Source: CAZMRW01 sp964568805
GTDB taxonomy: Bacteria > Pseudomonadota > Gammaproteobacteria > Methylococcales > Methylomonadaceae
Assembly (NCBI GenBank): GCA_964568805.1
Contig: CAZMRW010000064.1
Span: 1-27,182 of the forward strand
Direction of reading: 5' to 3'
DNA length: 27,182 nucleotides
Part shown: positions 1 to 7,159 of the stretch, in pieces
Layout of the letters: the number at the start of each line of letters is the position of its first letter
How positions within the stretch are numbered: position 1 is the stretch's first letter
Notes under the pieces: model-generated
The model's database searches: none
Told to the model about the DNA's origin: nothing
The model's input: only the letters and a program-made list of their open reading frames with translations
Position numbers and translations under genes: made by a program

Positions 1-302
1 AAATAATCAGCAGAAATAGTGTGGTGGCTAGGCTATTCTCGGACAGGCTCCTAGCCGGCATCGAGGATTCGCTGAAAGCCGGGCACTATGAAAATGCCCG
101 GGAAATAACTCATAAAATGCATGGCTCGGTAAGCTTTTGCGGTTTGACGGATATACAGGAGCCGGCAAAAAAACTGGAGCAATGTCTGGTAAACAAAAAT
201 TATCAAGGCATAACCACGGATTTGCTGCTTCTGCGCGAAAGGGTTTTAAAATTTACCCGCTATCAGGAGATAATATTGGCCGGCGTTAATCAGAGTGTCT
301 GA
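1..302 (+). CDS. HPt (histidine phosphotransfer) domain protein, C-terminal end, cut by window edge
   Basis: The reading frame is open to base 3 with no stop, so this is the end of a longer protein that starts outside the window; the GTG at 21 is probably internal. The visible ~100 residues form a helical HPt domain. The motif HKMHG followed by a Gly-containing helix turn (SFCGL) and a downstream LE pair match the phospho-accepting region of HPt modules, with the first His of HKMHG the likely phosphorylated residue. Such domains take phosphate from a receiver domain and usually sit at the C-terminus of hybrid sensor kinases (BarA/ArcB type) or stand alone. Which signal it serves cannot be read from this fragment. 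The stop is TGA at 300-302. Confidence 0.7.
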   Translation, partial: IISRNSVVARLFSDRLLAGIEDSLKAGHYENAREITHKMHGSVSFCGLTDIQEPAKKLEQCLVNKNYQGITTDLLLLRERVLKFTRYQEIILAGVNQSV

Positions 303-336
303 CCAATATTAGATTAAATGCCTAACCGGACAAAAT

Positions 337-362
337 GGTTTGCTGTCTGAATAGACTAAACC
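337..362 (+). terminator. Weak hairpin downstream of the HPt gene
   Basis: GGTTT and GTCT pair with AGAC and AAACC around a GAAT loop, with a small asymmetric internal loop. It lies 35 bases after the HPt stop codon. There is no T-tract behind it, so an intrinsic terminator is only a possibility. Confidence 0.25.
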
Positions 363-425
363 ACTCTCCATTGACCCTCCGCGCGAGTGTCTAATACCAG
401 CCGTTAGTAATTGATTAAAAATGAA

Positions 426-1310
426 ATGACCTCGCCAGTGAAAAAAATGAGACTGGGTTTCATCGGCATAGGACTGATGGGTAAACCCATGACCCTGCGG
501 CTGCTAAAAGCCGGGTTTGCCGTCAGTGTATGGAATCGGAGCCCCGATAAATTGAAGCCTGTGATCAGTGCCGGCGCCTGCGCTTTGCCTGCCATTGCCG
601 ACGTAATCAAATCGTCGGACGTCATTATGTTGTGCCTGTCCGATACGGCAGCGGTCGAGTCTGTGTTTTATAGCGATATTCTGGAGCATGGTTCACAGGA
701 CAAACTGCTGATCGATTTATCCAGCATTGATCCGGAAACAACGCGGCAACTGGCGGCGGCGCTTTATCGAAAATGCGGCATGGGCTGGGTTGATGCGCCT
801 GTTTCCGGCGGCGTCAGCGGCGCTGAACAAGGCAGTCTGGCCATTATGGCGGGCGGCAGCGCCGAAAATATCGCCGTCGCGCGCGACGTGCTGAAACCTC
901 TGTATCATCAGTTGACCCATATGGGCGATGTCGGCAGCGGCCAGGTGACCAAGATATGCAACCAGATGATTGTGGGCTGCAATGTTCTGGTCATCGCCGA
1001 AATGATGGCGCTCGCCAAAGGGGCCGGAGTCGATGTGGAAAAAATTCCGGCGGCGCTGGCCGGAGGTTTTGCCGATTCCAGGCCGCTGCAAATCACCGGC
1101 CCGGAAATGGCGATGGAGATCTTTGAACCGGTCAAATGGCGGGTAAAAACCCTGTTGAAGGATCTGAACATGGCCGTCGATTTGTCTGTCAAACAGGGCG
1201 ATGCCGTCCCGATGTCGGGGCTGGCCGCACAGCTGATGCAATTGCATGGAAGCCGGGGCTATCTTGAACAGGACCCGTCAACGCTGATAAAGCTGTTCGG
1301 AAAAAATTGA
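426..1310 (+). CDS. glxR: NAD(P)-dependent beta-hydroxyacid dehydrogenase, probable tartronate semialdehyde (2-hydroxy-3-oxopropionate) reductase
   Basis: The 3-hydroxyisobutyrate dehydrogenase / tartronate semialdehyde reductase family is clear. An N-terminal Rossmann motif reads GFIGIGLMGKPM, the substrate-binding segment is DAPVSGGVSGAEQGSL, the catalytic Lys lies in GQVTKICNQ, and the C-terminal helix KDLNMAVDL is typical. Length (294 aa) fits GarR/GlxR. The enzyme would reduce tartronate semialdehyde to D-glycerate in the cytoplasm. Substrate choice within the family cannot be settled from motifs, but the overlapping hyi gene favours tartronate semialdehyde over 3-hydroxyisobutyrate. The start is uncertain: ATG 426, ATG 447 (which aligns with the usual family start, MRLGFIG) and TTG 411 are all possible, and none has a strong Shine-Dalgarno sequence. 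The stop TGA overlaps the next start (TGATG). Confidence 0.85.
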   Translation: MTSPVKKMRLGFIGIGLMGKPMTLRLLKAGFAVSVWNRSPDKLKPVISAGACALPAIADVIKSSDVIMLCLSDTAAVESVFYSDILEHGSQDKLLIDLSSIDPETTRQLAAALYRKCGMGWVDAPVSGGVSGAEQGSLAIMAGGSAENIAVARDVLKPLYHQLTHMGDVGSGQVTKICNQMIVGCNVLVIAEMMALAKGAGVDVEKIPAALAGGFADSRPLQITGPEMAMEIFEPVKWRVKTLLKDLNMAVDLSVKQGDAVPMSGLAAQLMQLHGSRGYLEQDPSTLIKLFGKN

Positions 1311-2098
1311 TGCTTCGCTTTAGCGCCAATTTGAGCCTGCTATTTACCGAGGCCGGGATGATCGACCGTTTCCGCGCCGCGAGACAGCAGGGATTTGACG
1401 CTGTGGAAATTCAGTTCCCCTATACGCTGAGTGCCGAAAGCATTCGCCAGGTATTGACAGAATATCGCTTACAGATGGTTTTATTTAACGTCGCCGCCGA
1501 TAACTTGCTGCAGGGCGGTGAAGGATTGGCCGGCGTGCCGGAAAAACGGGAACAGTTCCGGCAGGCAGTTGCGGAGGCTGCAGCCTATGCCAGGCTGTTA
1601 AAACCGGCCGCGATCAACGTGCTGCCGGGATGCTGTTTTGACGCAAGCCGCAAACAGGAATATCTAAAAACCTTTAAACAGAATCTGGCAGTTGCCGTCG
1701 AGGCCTTCTCGCCTTTGGGCGTAAAAACCGTATTTGAAGCCATCAATAGCCACGACATGCCGGGATTTCTCCTAGACAGCGGCGAACAGATGCTCGCAGT
1801 GTTAGACGAGCTTAACTATCCCGACTTGTATCTGCAGTACGATATTTATCATATGCAGATGATGGGCGAAAATATCGCCGAATTTATTAGCAAGCATGCC
1901 AAAAAAATCGGACATATCCAGTTCGCCGATTGCCCCGGACGCGGCCAGCCCGGCACCGGCAGCATCGATTTTGCACAGGTTTTTGCCAGCATAGAGAACT
2001 CGGCTTATGCGGGCTGGGTAGGGGCCGAATACCGGCCCATCGGCTCGACTGCGGACAGTCTGGGATGGCTTCCAGTAGACAAGAGCCAACAAGCATAG
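1310..2098 (+). CDS. hyi: Hydroxypyruvate isomerase (Hyi/OtnI family TIM barrel)
   Basis: This 262-aa protein has the signatures of the hydroxypyruvate isomerase branch of the xylose-isomerase-like TIM barrels: FNVAADNLLQGGEGLAG near residue 60, FEAINSHDMPGF with the catalytic Glu near 145, LQYDIYHMQ, and HIQFADCPGRGQPGTG. The E. coli enzyme is 258 aa. It would interconvert hydroxypyruvate and tartronate semialdehyde, which the reductase encoded just upstream then turns into D-glycerate. The ATG start overlaps the upstream stop by one base (TGATG), so the two genes are translationally coupled. The related 2-oxo-tetronate isomerase OtnI is the main alternative, but no OtnK or OtnC partner is visible. 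No glyoxylate carboligase (gcl) is seen in the window. Confidence 0.86.
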   Translation: MLRFSANLSLLFTEAGMIDRFRAARQQGFDAVEIQFPYTLSAESIRQVLTEYRLQMVLFNVAADNLLQGGEGLAGVPEKREQFRQAVAEAAAYARLLKPAAINVLPGCCFDASRKQEYLKTFKQNLAVAVEAFSPLGVKTVFEAINSHDMPGFLLDSGEQMLAVLDELNYPDLYLQYDIYHMQMMGENIAEFISKHAKKIGHIQFADCPGRGQPGTGSIDFAQVFASIENSAYAGWVGAEYRPIGSTADSLGWLPVDKSQQA

Positions 2099-2231
2099 CT
2101 AAGTAGCGATCGAGACCGGCGGGAGCAATCGATGCGCCCGTTAATCCTTTGTAGCCCGGCGGTTGTACCGCGTGATTGCAGGGCGTATGAGGATTGCCTT
2201 CTGCTTGAATATTTCTTCAAATAGGAACACC

Positions 2232-2543
2232 ATGTTAACGACACCAGAAATTATTGGATATATCGCGGCATCATTGACGACGGCTTCATTTTTGCCGCAG
2301 GCGATATTGACGATAAAAACCAAAAATACCGAATCTCTTTCATTGTCAATGTACAGCACCTTTACCCTCGGGGTGTTTTTCTGGCTGATTTATGGGCTGT
2401 ATTTATCCGATAAGGCCATCATCATCGCCAATTCGGTCACGCTTATCCTGGCGACATCAATACTTTCCGTGAAGATTTGCAATTCCCTTCGAAATAGCCG
2501 ATGGCGCAGCAGCCGGTCGAATTCCGGCCGCTATTCCCGATAG
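2232..2543 (+). CDS. SemiSWEET-like / PQ-loop transporter half-unit
   Basis: A small integral membrane protein (103 aa from ATG 2232, preceded by AGGAACACC) with three predicted transmembrane helices at about residues 6-25, 38-58 and 63-84. The PQ motif (FLPQAILTIKTKNTESLS) in the first helix-loop is the hallmark of the MtN3/SWEET and PQ-loop family. Bacterial SemiSWEETs are about 85-100 aa and dimerise to carry sugars across the inner membrane; the substrate here is unknown. The C-terminal 20 residues are Arg/Ser-rich (SRWRSSRSNSGRYSR) and not typical, perhaps a read-on into non-conserved sequence. The upstream in-frame codons from 2163 do not look like part of the family. Confidence 0.8.
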   Translation: MLTTPEIIGYIAASLTTASFLPQAILTIKTKNTESLSLSMYSTFTLGVFFWLIYGLYLSDKAIIIANSVTLILATSILSVKICNSLRNSRWRSSRSNSGRYSR

Positions 2544-2898
2544 ACGCTGCCGGCACGCAACGGGATCATTCGGCAGCGGTGATCTGAATTGGGTAGGCAC
2601 CATCGTAAAAATCCTCGTTTCCCGAGCCGGTACGTCATTAATATTCTGGCACGTTTCATTCTTAAAAAGGTCTTTTTATATAACGGTTTAGCTTAATAAT
2701 GTACAATAATCATACACTTTGCCTTTTCCGGAAGCAGGCTTGGTCCGGAAGCAACAAGTGTTGCTGTTTGCATTTTATTCCCTAATAAAATAGACTTCGT
2801 TTCGACTTGACAACAGACTCCTTTTCGACATGGTATCGGCCCGACATGAATCCGCTGGAGGGTTTATGTCGGGCTGACACAATCCCAAACTGGCAACA
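2544..2898. other. 355-base intergenic leader between the SemiSWEET gene and the membrane/SPFH-like pair
   Basis: No convincing gene is present. Its middle is AT-rich. It holds a direct repeat of TCCGGAAGCA (2727-2736 and 2744-2753), a short perfect inverted repeat GCAACA-AG-TGTTGC at 2751-2764, and the long hairpin described separately at 2836-2877. It most likely contains the promoter and 5' leader of the gene starting at 2899. Confidence 0.55.
2836..2877 (+). promoter_or_regulatory. Long stem-loop in the 5' leader of the 2899 gene
   Basis: Bases 2836-2853 pair with 2860-2877 in an 18-base-pair uninterrupted stem closed by the hexaloop GCTGGA. The core is GCCCGACAT / ATGTCGGGC. Three pairs are G.U wobbles that pair only in the plus-strand RNA; in the opposite strand they would be A.C mismatches. 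The structure ends 21 bases before ATG 2899, which has no evident Shine-Dalgarno sequence. There is no U-tract, so it is not a standard terminator. A cis-acting RNA element or protein-binding site is inferred. Confidence 0.6.
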
Positions 2899-4179
2899 AT
2901 GGAAATAAAAAGCGTAATCAAAAAACACAATGACGGTGGCCTCGGCGGCTTCATCAACAGCGTGCAGACGCTTTTTGTCGCCGGTCTGAGGATCTGGACG
3001 ATCCCGATTGTACTGATGCTGAGCATGGCGACCGGCTTTACCACGTATTACGGTTTGTCGCATTTCATCCTGCCCTGGATTGCCCTCATCATCACCATTG
3101 CAATCCAGTCCATTATTGTGATCAGCTCTCTTGAAATTGCAGGAATTCACTGGAAAGCCAACCGGTTACGCTTTATCAGCGTGCTGGTGTCGCTGCTGAT
3201 CGCGGTTTCCGCCTCGATCACCTTCTCTTATTTCAAGTTTTACGAAATTTCTCAAGGCAAGACTGTACACATCGTCCGTTTCAACAAAATAAGGACCGAT
3301 GTGAACAATTATCTGACCGCCCTCGCCGAAACCAAAAGCAAGATTCTGAAACAGCAACAGGAAGAAATCGAAAAAGCTTCGGCCAACGTAACCCAGGCCT
3401 ACTTCGGAACGCATCCCGGAGTGCCGGAGACCAAAAAGAACATGGTCGGTCAGGGGCCGCTGTTCAGGTACCAGAATGAGCTTTTTCTGGAAAAAAAGGC
3501 CCAGGTCGCCCAGCTTGAGCAGAAATTTGATCTGATCAACCAGGATATCAGGATGCTGCAAAACGGTATTGCCCAATGGGATAAAAATGCCGCTGACGCC
3601 GAAAAAAAATATCAAAAAATTGTTACCAGCCTTCAGGAAGTTCAGATCAAGTTCAACCAGCTGGCCACCAATAGCGGCTTTATCGCACCGGAAGCCCCGG
3701 TCATCATGACTTATGCCGAAGTCGTTCAGGGCATTACGCCATCGTTTGCGATGTGGAAGGAATTTTCGCTGTTTGCTTTTATCTGCGCCTCCATGGCGGA
3801 TTTTTTCACGGTATTTTTGTCTTACCGGCTGGAATTTACCGCGCCTGGGCCCTTAAGCGAACGCGAACAGGATCTGGCTTTCGAATGCCTCAGACAATTC
3901 ACCGAATTCAGAATCAACGAAAACGACGAACTGGAAATGGTGATCGAGAAATCCGAAATCGAACAAGCCAGGCGCTATTCCGACTGGTCCCGGGTTTTTG
4001 CCGTTGGCTTTTTGCTAAGCAGAGGATTTTTGCGAAAGATCGATGCACGATCGGTGGAATTCGCGCCCAATCTTTATCCTCTGGTTGCTGAGCGCATGGG
4101 TGCCCGGTTAAGTACTGTCAAAGTCCAGCCTGCCGTAACCGTAAAAGCCGAGCTAAATCAGGTGTCCAATGAGCAGTAA
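2899..4179 (+). CDS. Unrecognised four-helix inner-membrane protein with large extracytoplasmic coiled coil
   Basis: I do not recognise the family (426 aa). Three hydrophobic segments lie at about residues 32-50, 54-77 and 90-112, and a fourth at 288-310. The positively charged N-terminus and the Lys/Arg-rich loop at 82-91 suggest an inside N-terminus. That places the charged, Gln/Glu/Lys-rich helical stretch 140-255 in the periplasm and the acidic/basic C-terminal tail 311-426 in the cytoplasm. This layout recalls DUF4407-type proteins, but sequence identity cannot be claimed. The gene overlaps the next one by 11 bases, with the downstream start inside its last codons, so the two products are probably made together and may act as a complex. 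ATG 2899 has no strong ribosome-binding site and follows a long hairpin. Confidence 0.7.
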   Translation: MEIKSVIKKHNDGGLGGFINSVQTLFVAGLRIWTIPIVLMLSMATGFTTYYGLSHFILPWIALIITIAIQSIIVISSLEIAGIHWKANRLRFISVLVSLLIAVSASITFSYFKFYEISQGKTVHIVRFNKIRTDVNNYLTALAETKSKILKQQQEEIEKASANVTQAYFGTHPGVPETKKNMVGQGPLFRYQNELFLEKKAQVAQLEQKFDLINQDIRMLQNGIAQWDKNAADAEKKYQKIVTSLQEVQIKFNQLATNSGFIAPEAPVIMTYAEVVQGITPSFAMWKEFSLFAFICASMADFFTVFLSYRLEFTAPGPLSEREQDLAFECLRQFTEFRINENDELEMVIEKSEIEQARRYSDWSRVFAVGFLLSRGFLRKIDARSVEFAPNLYPLVAERMGARLSTVKVQPAVTVKAELNQVSNEQ

Positions 4180-5401
4180 TCTATCACCTCTCGAAGCATG
4201 GTTAAATGAAACCAACCTGATCTTTAACGATTCGGATCCGGATTTCTGGGATCCGGGATTCGACGGCGAAAGCCGCATCGTTTATTCGAAACTGGGTCCG
4301 TACCAAAAACTTTTTCTCTGTCCGCCCAGGTTTAACCGGCGTTTTTACCACAGCGTCTATCCCCTGCCGATTGAGGACTGGCATCTCTCCGTCTGCACCG
4401 AGCTTTATGGCGGATTATGCACCATCGATGCGCATTTGACGGTTCACTTCCAGGCGACTTTTCGCTATGTCGAAAGAAACAGGGATGCCTTGCCTGAGGT
4501 TAACGATCATATCAGAATCGGCTACGAAGGCTTGATCAAGACGGCAGTCGATGCCGAGCTGCGCACTTTGAGGGAAGGCCATTGGATAGAAAGCGGTTTG
4601 ACCGATGTTGAACGGCATATTGAAAACGTCATCAACGAAATGCTGATTTTAAAGCAGATCAAATGCCGGACTATCTGTGCGCTGAAACCTTCCTTTGAAG
4701 AATTACCGGACGAGTCCAAACTGGACGGCCGCTTCATGCAGGAATCGGTTTATCTCAACATCGTGAAAAAGAATTTCGAATTTCGGGAAAAACAGAACCG
4801 GGAATTTCTGCGCCAGGAGGAGCAGTTGGAGAAAGAACGCCTGAAGCAACTGGACCAGGTCAATGAATTAAAAAAACAAAAACTGGCGCTGGAAAGTGAA
4901 AATATAAGGCGCTTGCTGAAAGAACAGGGTAAACAAAATATCGAGCAATATGCCATAGAGGTCGAACTGCATGCGGAAAAAGTGAAGCATGAAAAGCGTT
5001 TGCAGGAGATCGAAAAAGCGGCCGAACTTCAATTCCATAAAGAACAGCAGCTTCGCCAGATGGAGCTTGAGCGGCACATGCAGGAGCAAAGGCTGGCGCA
5101 TGAAGCGCTGATGAAAGAAAAGGAACAAAAAGTCGATTATCAAAACCAGGAAGCGGCGTTGCTGGAAAAGCAGAAAGTTGAGGAGCAACTGGAAGCCGCC
5201 CGCATAGCCCATCAGACCCGTTTACGTGAAATGCAACTCCTGGCAGAAATCAAGGAACTGGAACTGCGCGTGGAAGTCACTAAAAACAAGGACCAATATC
5301 TGCACCGGCAAATCGAATGGCTGGTGCTCGATAAACAACGGGCTGAGTTAACTCGCGCCATCAAGGAAGCGGAACAGGATGTGGATGATACCTTCGGATA
5401 A
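4169..5401 (+). CDS. Unrecognised soluble protein with SPFH/band-7-like head and long C-terminal coiled coil
   Basis: 410 aa with no transmembrane segment or signal peptide. Residues ~40-175 alternate beta and helix in a pattern resembling an SPFH (stomatin/flotillin) domain: a strand with CTIDAHLTVHFQATFRYVE, a helix with an Arg-Thr-Leu-Arg turn (AELRTLREG), a second helix IENVINEMLI, then a final strand ending CALKPSFEE. Residues ~195-400 are almost pure Glu/Gln/Lys/Leu heptad sequence, a very long coiled coil. The combination resembles flotillin layout but lacks a membrane anchor, which the overlapping upstream membrane protein could supply. The SPFH assignment is an inference from pattern only. 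The start ATG 4169 has AGGTG about 7 bases upstream, within the preceding gene. Confidence 0.68.
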   Translation: MSSNLSPLEAWLNETNLIFNDSDPDFWDPGFDGESRIVYSKLGPYQKLFLCPPRFNRRFYHSVYPLPIEDWHLSVCTELYGGLCTIDAHLTVHFQATFRYVERNRDALPEVNDHIRIGYEGLIKTAVDAELRTLREGHWIESGLTDVERHIENVINEMLILKQIKCRTICALKPSFEELPDESKLDGRFMQESVYLNIVKKNFEFREKQNREFLRQEEQLEKERLKQLDQVNELKKQKLALESENIRRLLKEQGKQNIEQYAIEVELHAEKVKHEKRLQEIEKAAELQFHKEQQLRQMELERHMQEQRLAHEALMKEKEQKVDYQNQEAALLEKQKVEEQLEAARIAHQTRLREMQLLAEIKELELRVEVTKNKDQYLHRQIEWLVLDKQRAELTRAIKEAEQDVDDTFG

Positions 5402-5599
5402 AAGCTCATTCTGTAACATTTTCTTAATTTCCGATTTTCTCGTTAATAATCTAAATTATCCGGATTTGCGGCAAGGTATTGCTCTGTGCTTGCTGATGCC
5501 GTTTCAACGTCGACTCAATAGCCTGTAATCGTTTTTTTATAGTCAATTTTCATTTTCGTTTTATGCGGGGGTCTTGCCTGCGTAAACTACAACAGAGCG

Positions 5600-6886
5600 A
5601 TGGCGCATCACAATTTTCCAAGCCGGCATACCGGTACCTATCATTCGCTACTGCTTTTTTTGTTGGCATTGGCAAATTATGTCTTGATGTATGGGGCGAA
5701 TATTTTGTTAGCCCGCACCCTTAATGTCGGCGAGTTCGACGATTACAGCGTTGCGCTATCGACGGTCACAATCTTGTCTACCCTTGCCACGCTGGGTCTT
5801 GAAAAATATGCGCTGAGGGCATTTTCGATATTTCGGGAGCGTCAGGACTGGCGGCGTTTTCGAGGATACTGGTTGTTCTCGCTGCGCACGATTTGCGGTT
5901 TCAGTGTTTTATTAACGGCAACCCTGGGTATTGGTCTTGAAGCGGTCTTGGCGTTTTATCATTCGGATTACCATATCGCCATTGTCGTGTTTGCCGGTTT
6001 TTTACCGATAATTGCGTTAAGCCTGTATCTGGTCGAATTTATTGCCGCTCATGGCGCTGTGTTATTGAGCGTAGCGATTTATAGATTGTTGTTGCCCATT
6101 CTTTATCTTATTTTTCTTATTGCCGTTTCGATCATTCTGGTCAGGCTGTCCGCGCTAATCGCCGTGATCTGTTTCGGCTTGGCCTGGGTGTCCGTGTGTC
6201 TTCTGATGTGGCGTTTAAGCGAAATCATAATGCCTGCATCTGTCAATAGTTCAATTGCAATAACAAACGCTAACGGCTGGCTCAGGGCCTCTTTGCCTTT
6301 GGTCATGAACAGCCTGATGATGACCGTGATGACCAGCGGAGGCGTCGTTATTATGGAATTGTTGTTTCCCTCCAGCATAGAAGTCGGCATTTATGCCGTT
6401 TCCGCCCAGACAGGGAGTTTTATTTCGCTGATCGGTACATCGACCAATCGATATTATTTGCCAATCATGGCGGTATTGACTGAACAGCGCAATAAAGGGG
6501 CGATACAGGAATTGTTAAAGAAAAGAATCAGGACGGTAGGCAGCCTGATTTTGTTTTTATTGCTCGCCATTTTTTTATACGGCGAAAAAATTCTGGGCCT
6601 ATTCGGCGCCCATTTTAGTATCGGCTACGATGCCCTGGTGATCATCGGAGTGGGAGCATCCATCAGCGCCCTGTACGCCGATATACCGTATTACCTGCAA
6701 TTTATGGGGCTCAAACGCACCGTTTTTAATTGGACTCTGGCCGCTACGCTGTCCATGTTAGTCATGGGCTTTACGCTGGGGCCGGTTTATGGCTCGTCTG
6801 GCGTAGCGGTAGCCTATATGGCGCCCGTCGTCGTCCTGTTTATCGGATTACGCATTATTGCATCGGGGCATTTTCGACGCATGTGA
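5600..6886 (+). CDS. Polysaccharide biosynthesis protein, MATE/Wzx-like lipid-linked oligosaccharide flippase
   Basis: 428 aa, almost wholly hydrophobic, with about 12 predicted transmembrane helices. The N-terminus (NYVLMYGANILLARTLNVGEF followed by DDYSVALS) is the typical start of the polysaccharide-synthase/MATE flippase family: a first helix, then LARxLxxxEFxxY. A central amphipathic region (GWLRASLPLVMNSLM) matches the second half-repeat start. Such proteins move undecaprenyl-linked glycans across the inner membrane, in the cytoplasm-to-periplasm direction. No glycosyltransferase or polymerase genes flank it, so the glycan served is unknown. It is separated by about 15 kb from the rml operon in the same window, which uses an ABC exporter instead. 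The start ATG 5600 is weakly supported (AGAG 5 bases upstream). Confidence 0.8.
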   Translation: MAHHNFPSRHTGTYHSLLLFLLALANYVLMYGANILLARTLNVGEFDDYSVALSTVTILSTLATLGLEKYALRAFSIFRERQDWRRFRGYWLFSLRTICGFSVLLTATLGIGLEAVLAFYHSDYHIAIVVFAGFLPIIALSLYLVEFIAAHGAVLLSVAIYRLLLPILYLIFLIAVSIILVRLSALIAVICFGLAWVSVCLLMWRLSEIIMPASVNSSIAITNANGWLRASLPLVMNSLMMTVMTSGGVVIMELLFPSSIEVGIYAVSAQTGSFISLIGTSTNRYYLPIMAVLTEQRNKGAIQELLKKRIRTVGSLILFLLLAIFLYGEKILGLFGAHFSIGYDALVIIGVGASISALYADIPYYLQFMGLKRTVFNWTLAATLSMLVMGFTLGPVYGSSGVAVAYMAPVVVLFIGLRIIASGHFRRM

Positions 6887-6914
6887 CCGGTTGAAGGCTG
6901 TGCTTGTCAACTGG
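6887..6914 (+). terminator. Hairpin immediately after the flippase stop codon
   Basis: CCGGTTGA (6887-6894) pairs with TCAACTGG (6907-6914) with one G.U pair and a 12-base loop, starting at the base after the TGA stop. There is no T-tract, so it may act in mRNA 3'-end stability or Rho-dependent ending rather than as an intrinsic terminator. Confidence 0.35.
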
Positions 6915-6933
6915 CTGGCCGGTAACATTCAAC

Positions 6934-6947
6934 GCGGATAAATCCGC
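6934..6947. repeat. Short perfect palindrome between flippase and porin
   Basis: GCGGAT-AA-ATCCGC is a perfect 6-bp inverted repeat. Its role is unknown; it lies 226 bases before the porin start and may be part of a small dispersed repeat or an operator. Confidence 0.35.
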
Positions 6948-7065
6948 ACCTACACTATTGCGCTTCCCGTCAAAATTGCATTGGCGAACTACTAGTAATT
7001 TGTTGCCAAGCAATTCGCAGCATACAGTTTTTGTAAAAACGCAACGATACATCTGATTTGTTGCA

Positions 7066-7121
7066 GTGTCATCAAACTGTAATAAATCTGTCACTAAGCT
7101 GTCATTTCTTTTCAATATTCT
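7066..7121 (+). promoter_or_regulatory. Tandem Pho boxes and -10 element upstream of the porin
   Basis: Four consecutive 11-base units occupy 7066-7109: GTGTCATCAAA, CTGTAATAAAT, CTGTCACTAAG and CTGTCATTTCT. They match the CTGTCAT + AT-rich 4-mer half-site of PhoB boxes. The last 18-base box (7088-7105) is followed 10 bases later by TATTCT (7116-7121), the same box-to-minus-10 spacing as in the E. coli phoA promoter. No minus-35 hexamer is needed in such promoters. PhoB-dependent induction under phosphate starvation is inferred. Confidence 0.85.
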
Positions 7122-7159
7122 TGCTCGAGTTTTCTTTTCTTATTAACTGTGAGCAATTA

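Noticed and set aside
717..1247. A 176-aa open frame on the minus strand opposite the reductase gene
   Set aside because: It is a shadow of the well-supported plus-strand gene; its translation is His/Arg/Gln-rich without domain character.
3753..4091. A 112-aa plus-strand frame inside the four-helix protein gene
   Set aside because: Out-of-frame shadow; no ribosome-binding site and no recognisable composition, while the main frame has a clear transmembrane layout.
4868..5212. A Phe/Leu-rich minus-strand frame that looks like a membrane protein
   Set aside because: It is the antisense of the Gln/Glu/Lys codons of the coiled-coil gene, which read as hydrophobic residues on the other strand.
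7058..7159. N-terminal extension of the porin from a TTG codon
   Set aside because: The extension is encoded by the Pho boxes and promoter and would place residues ahead of a typical signal peptide starting at ATG 7160.
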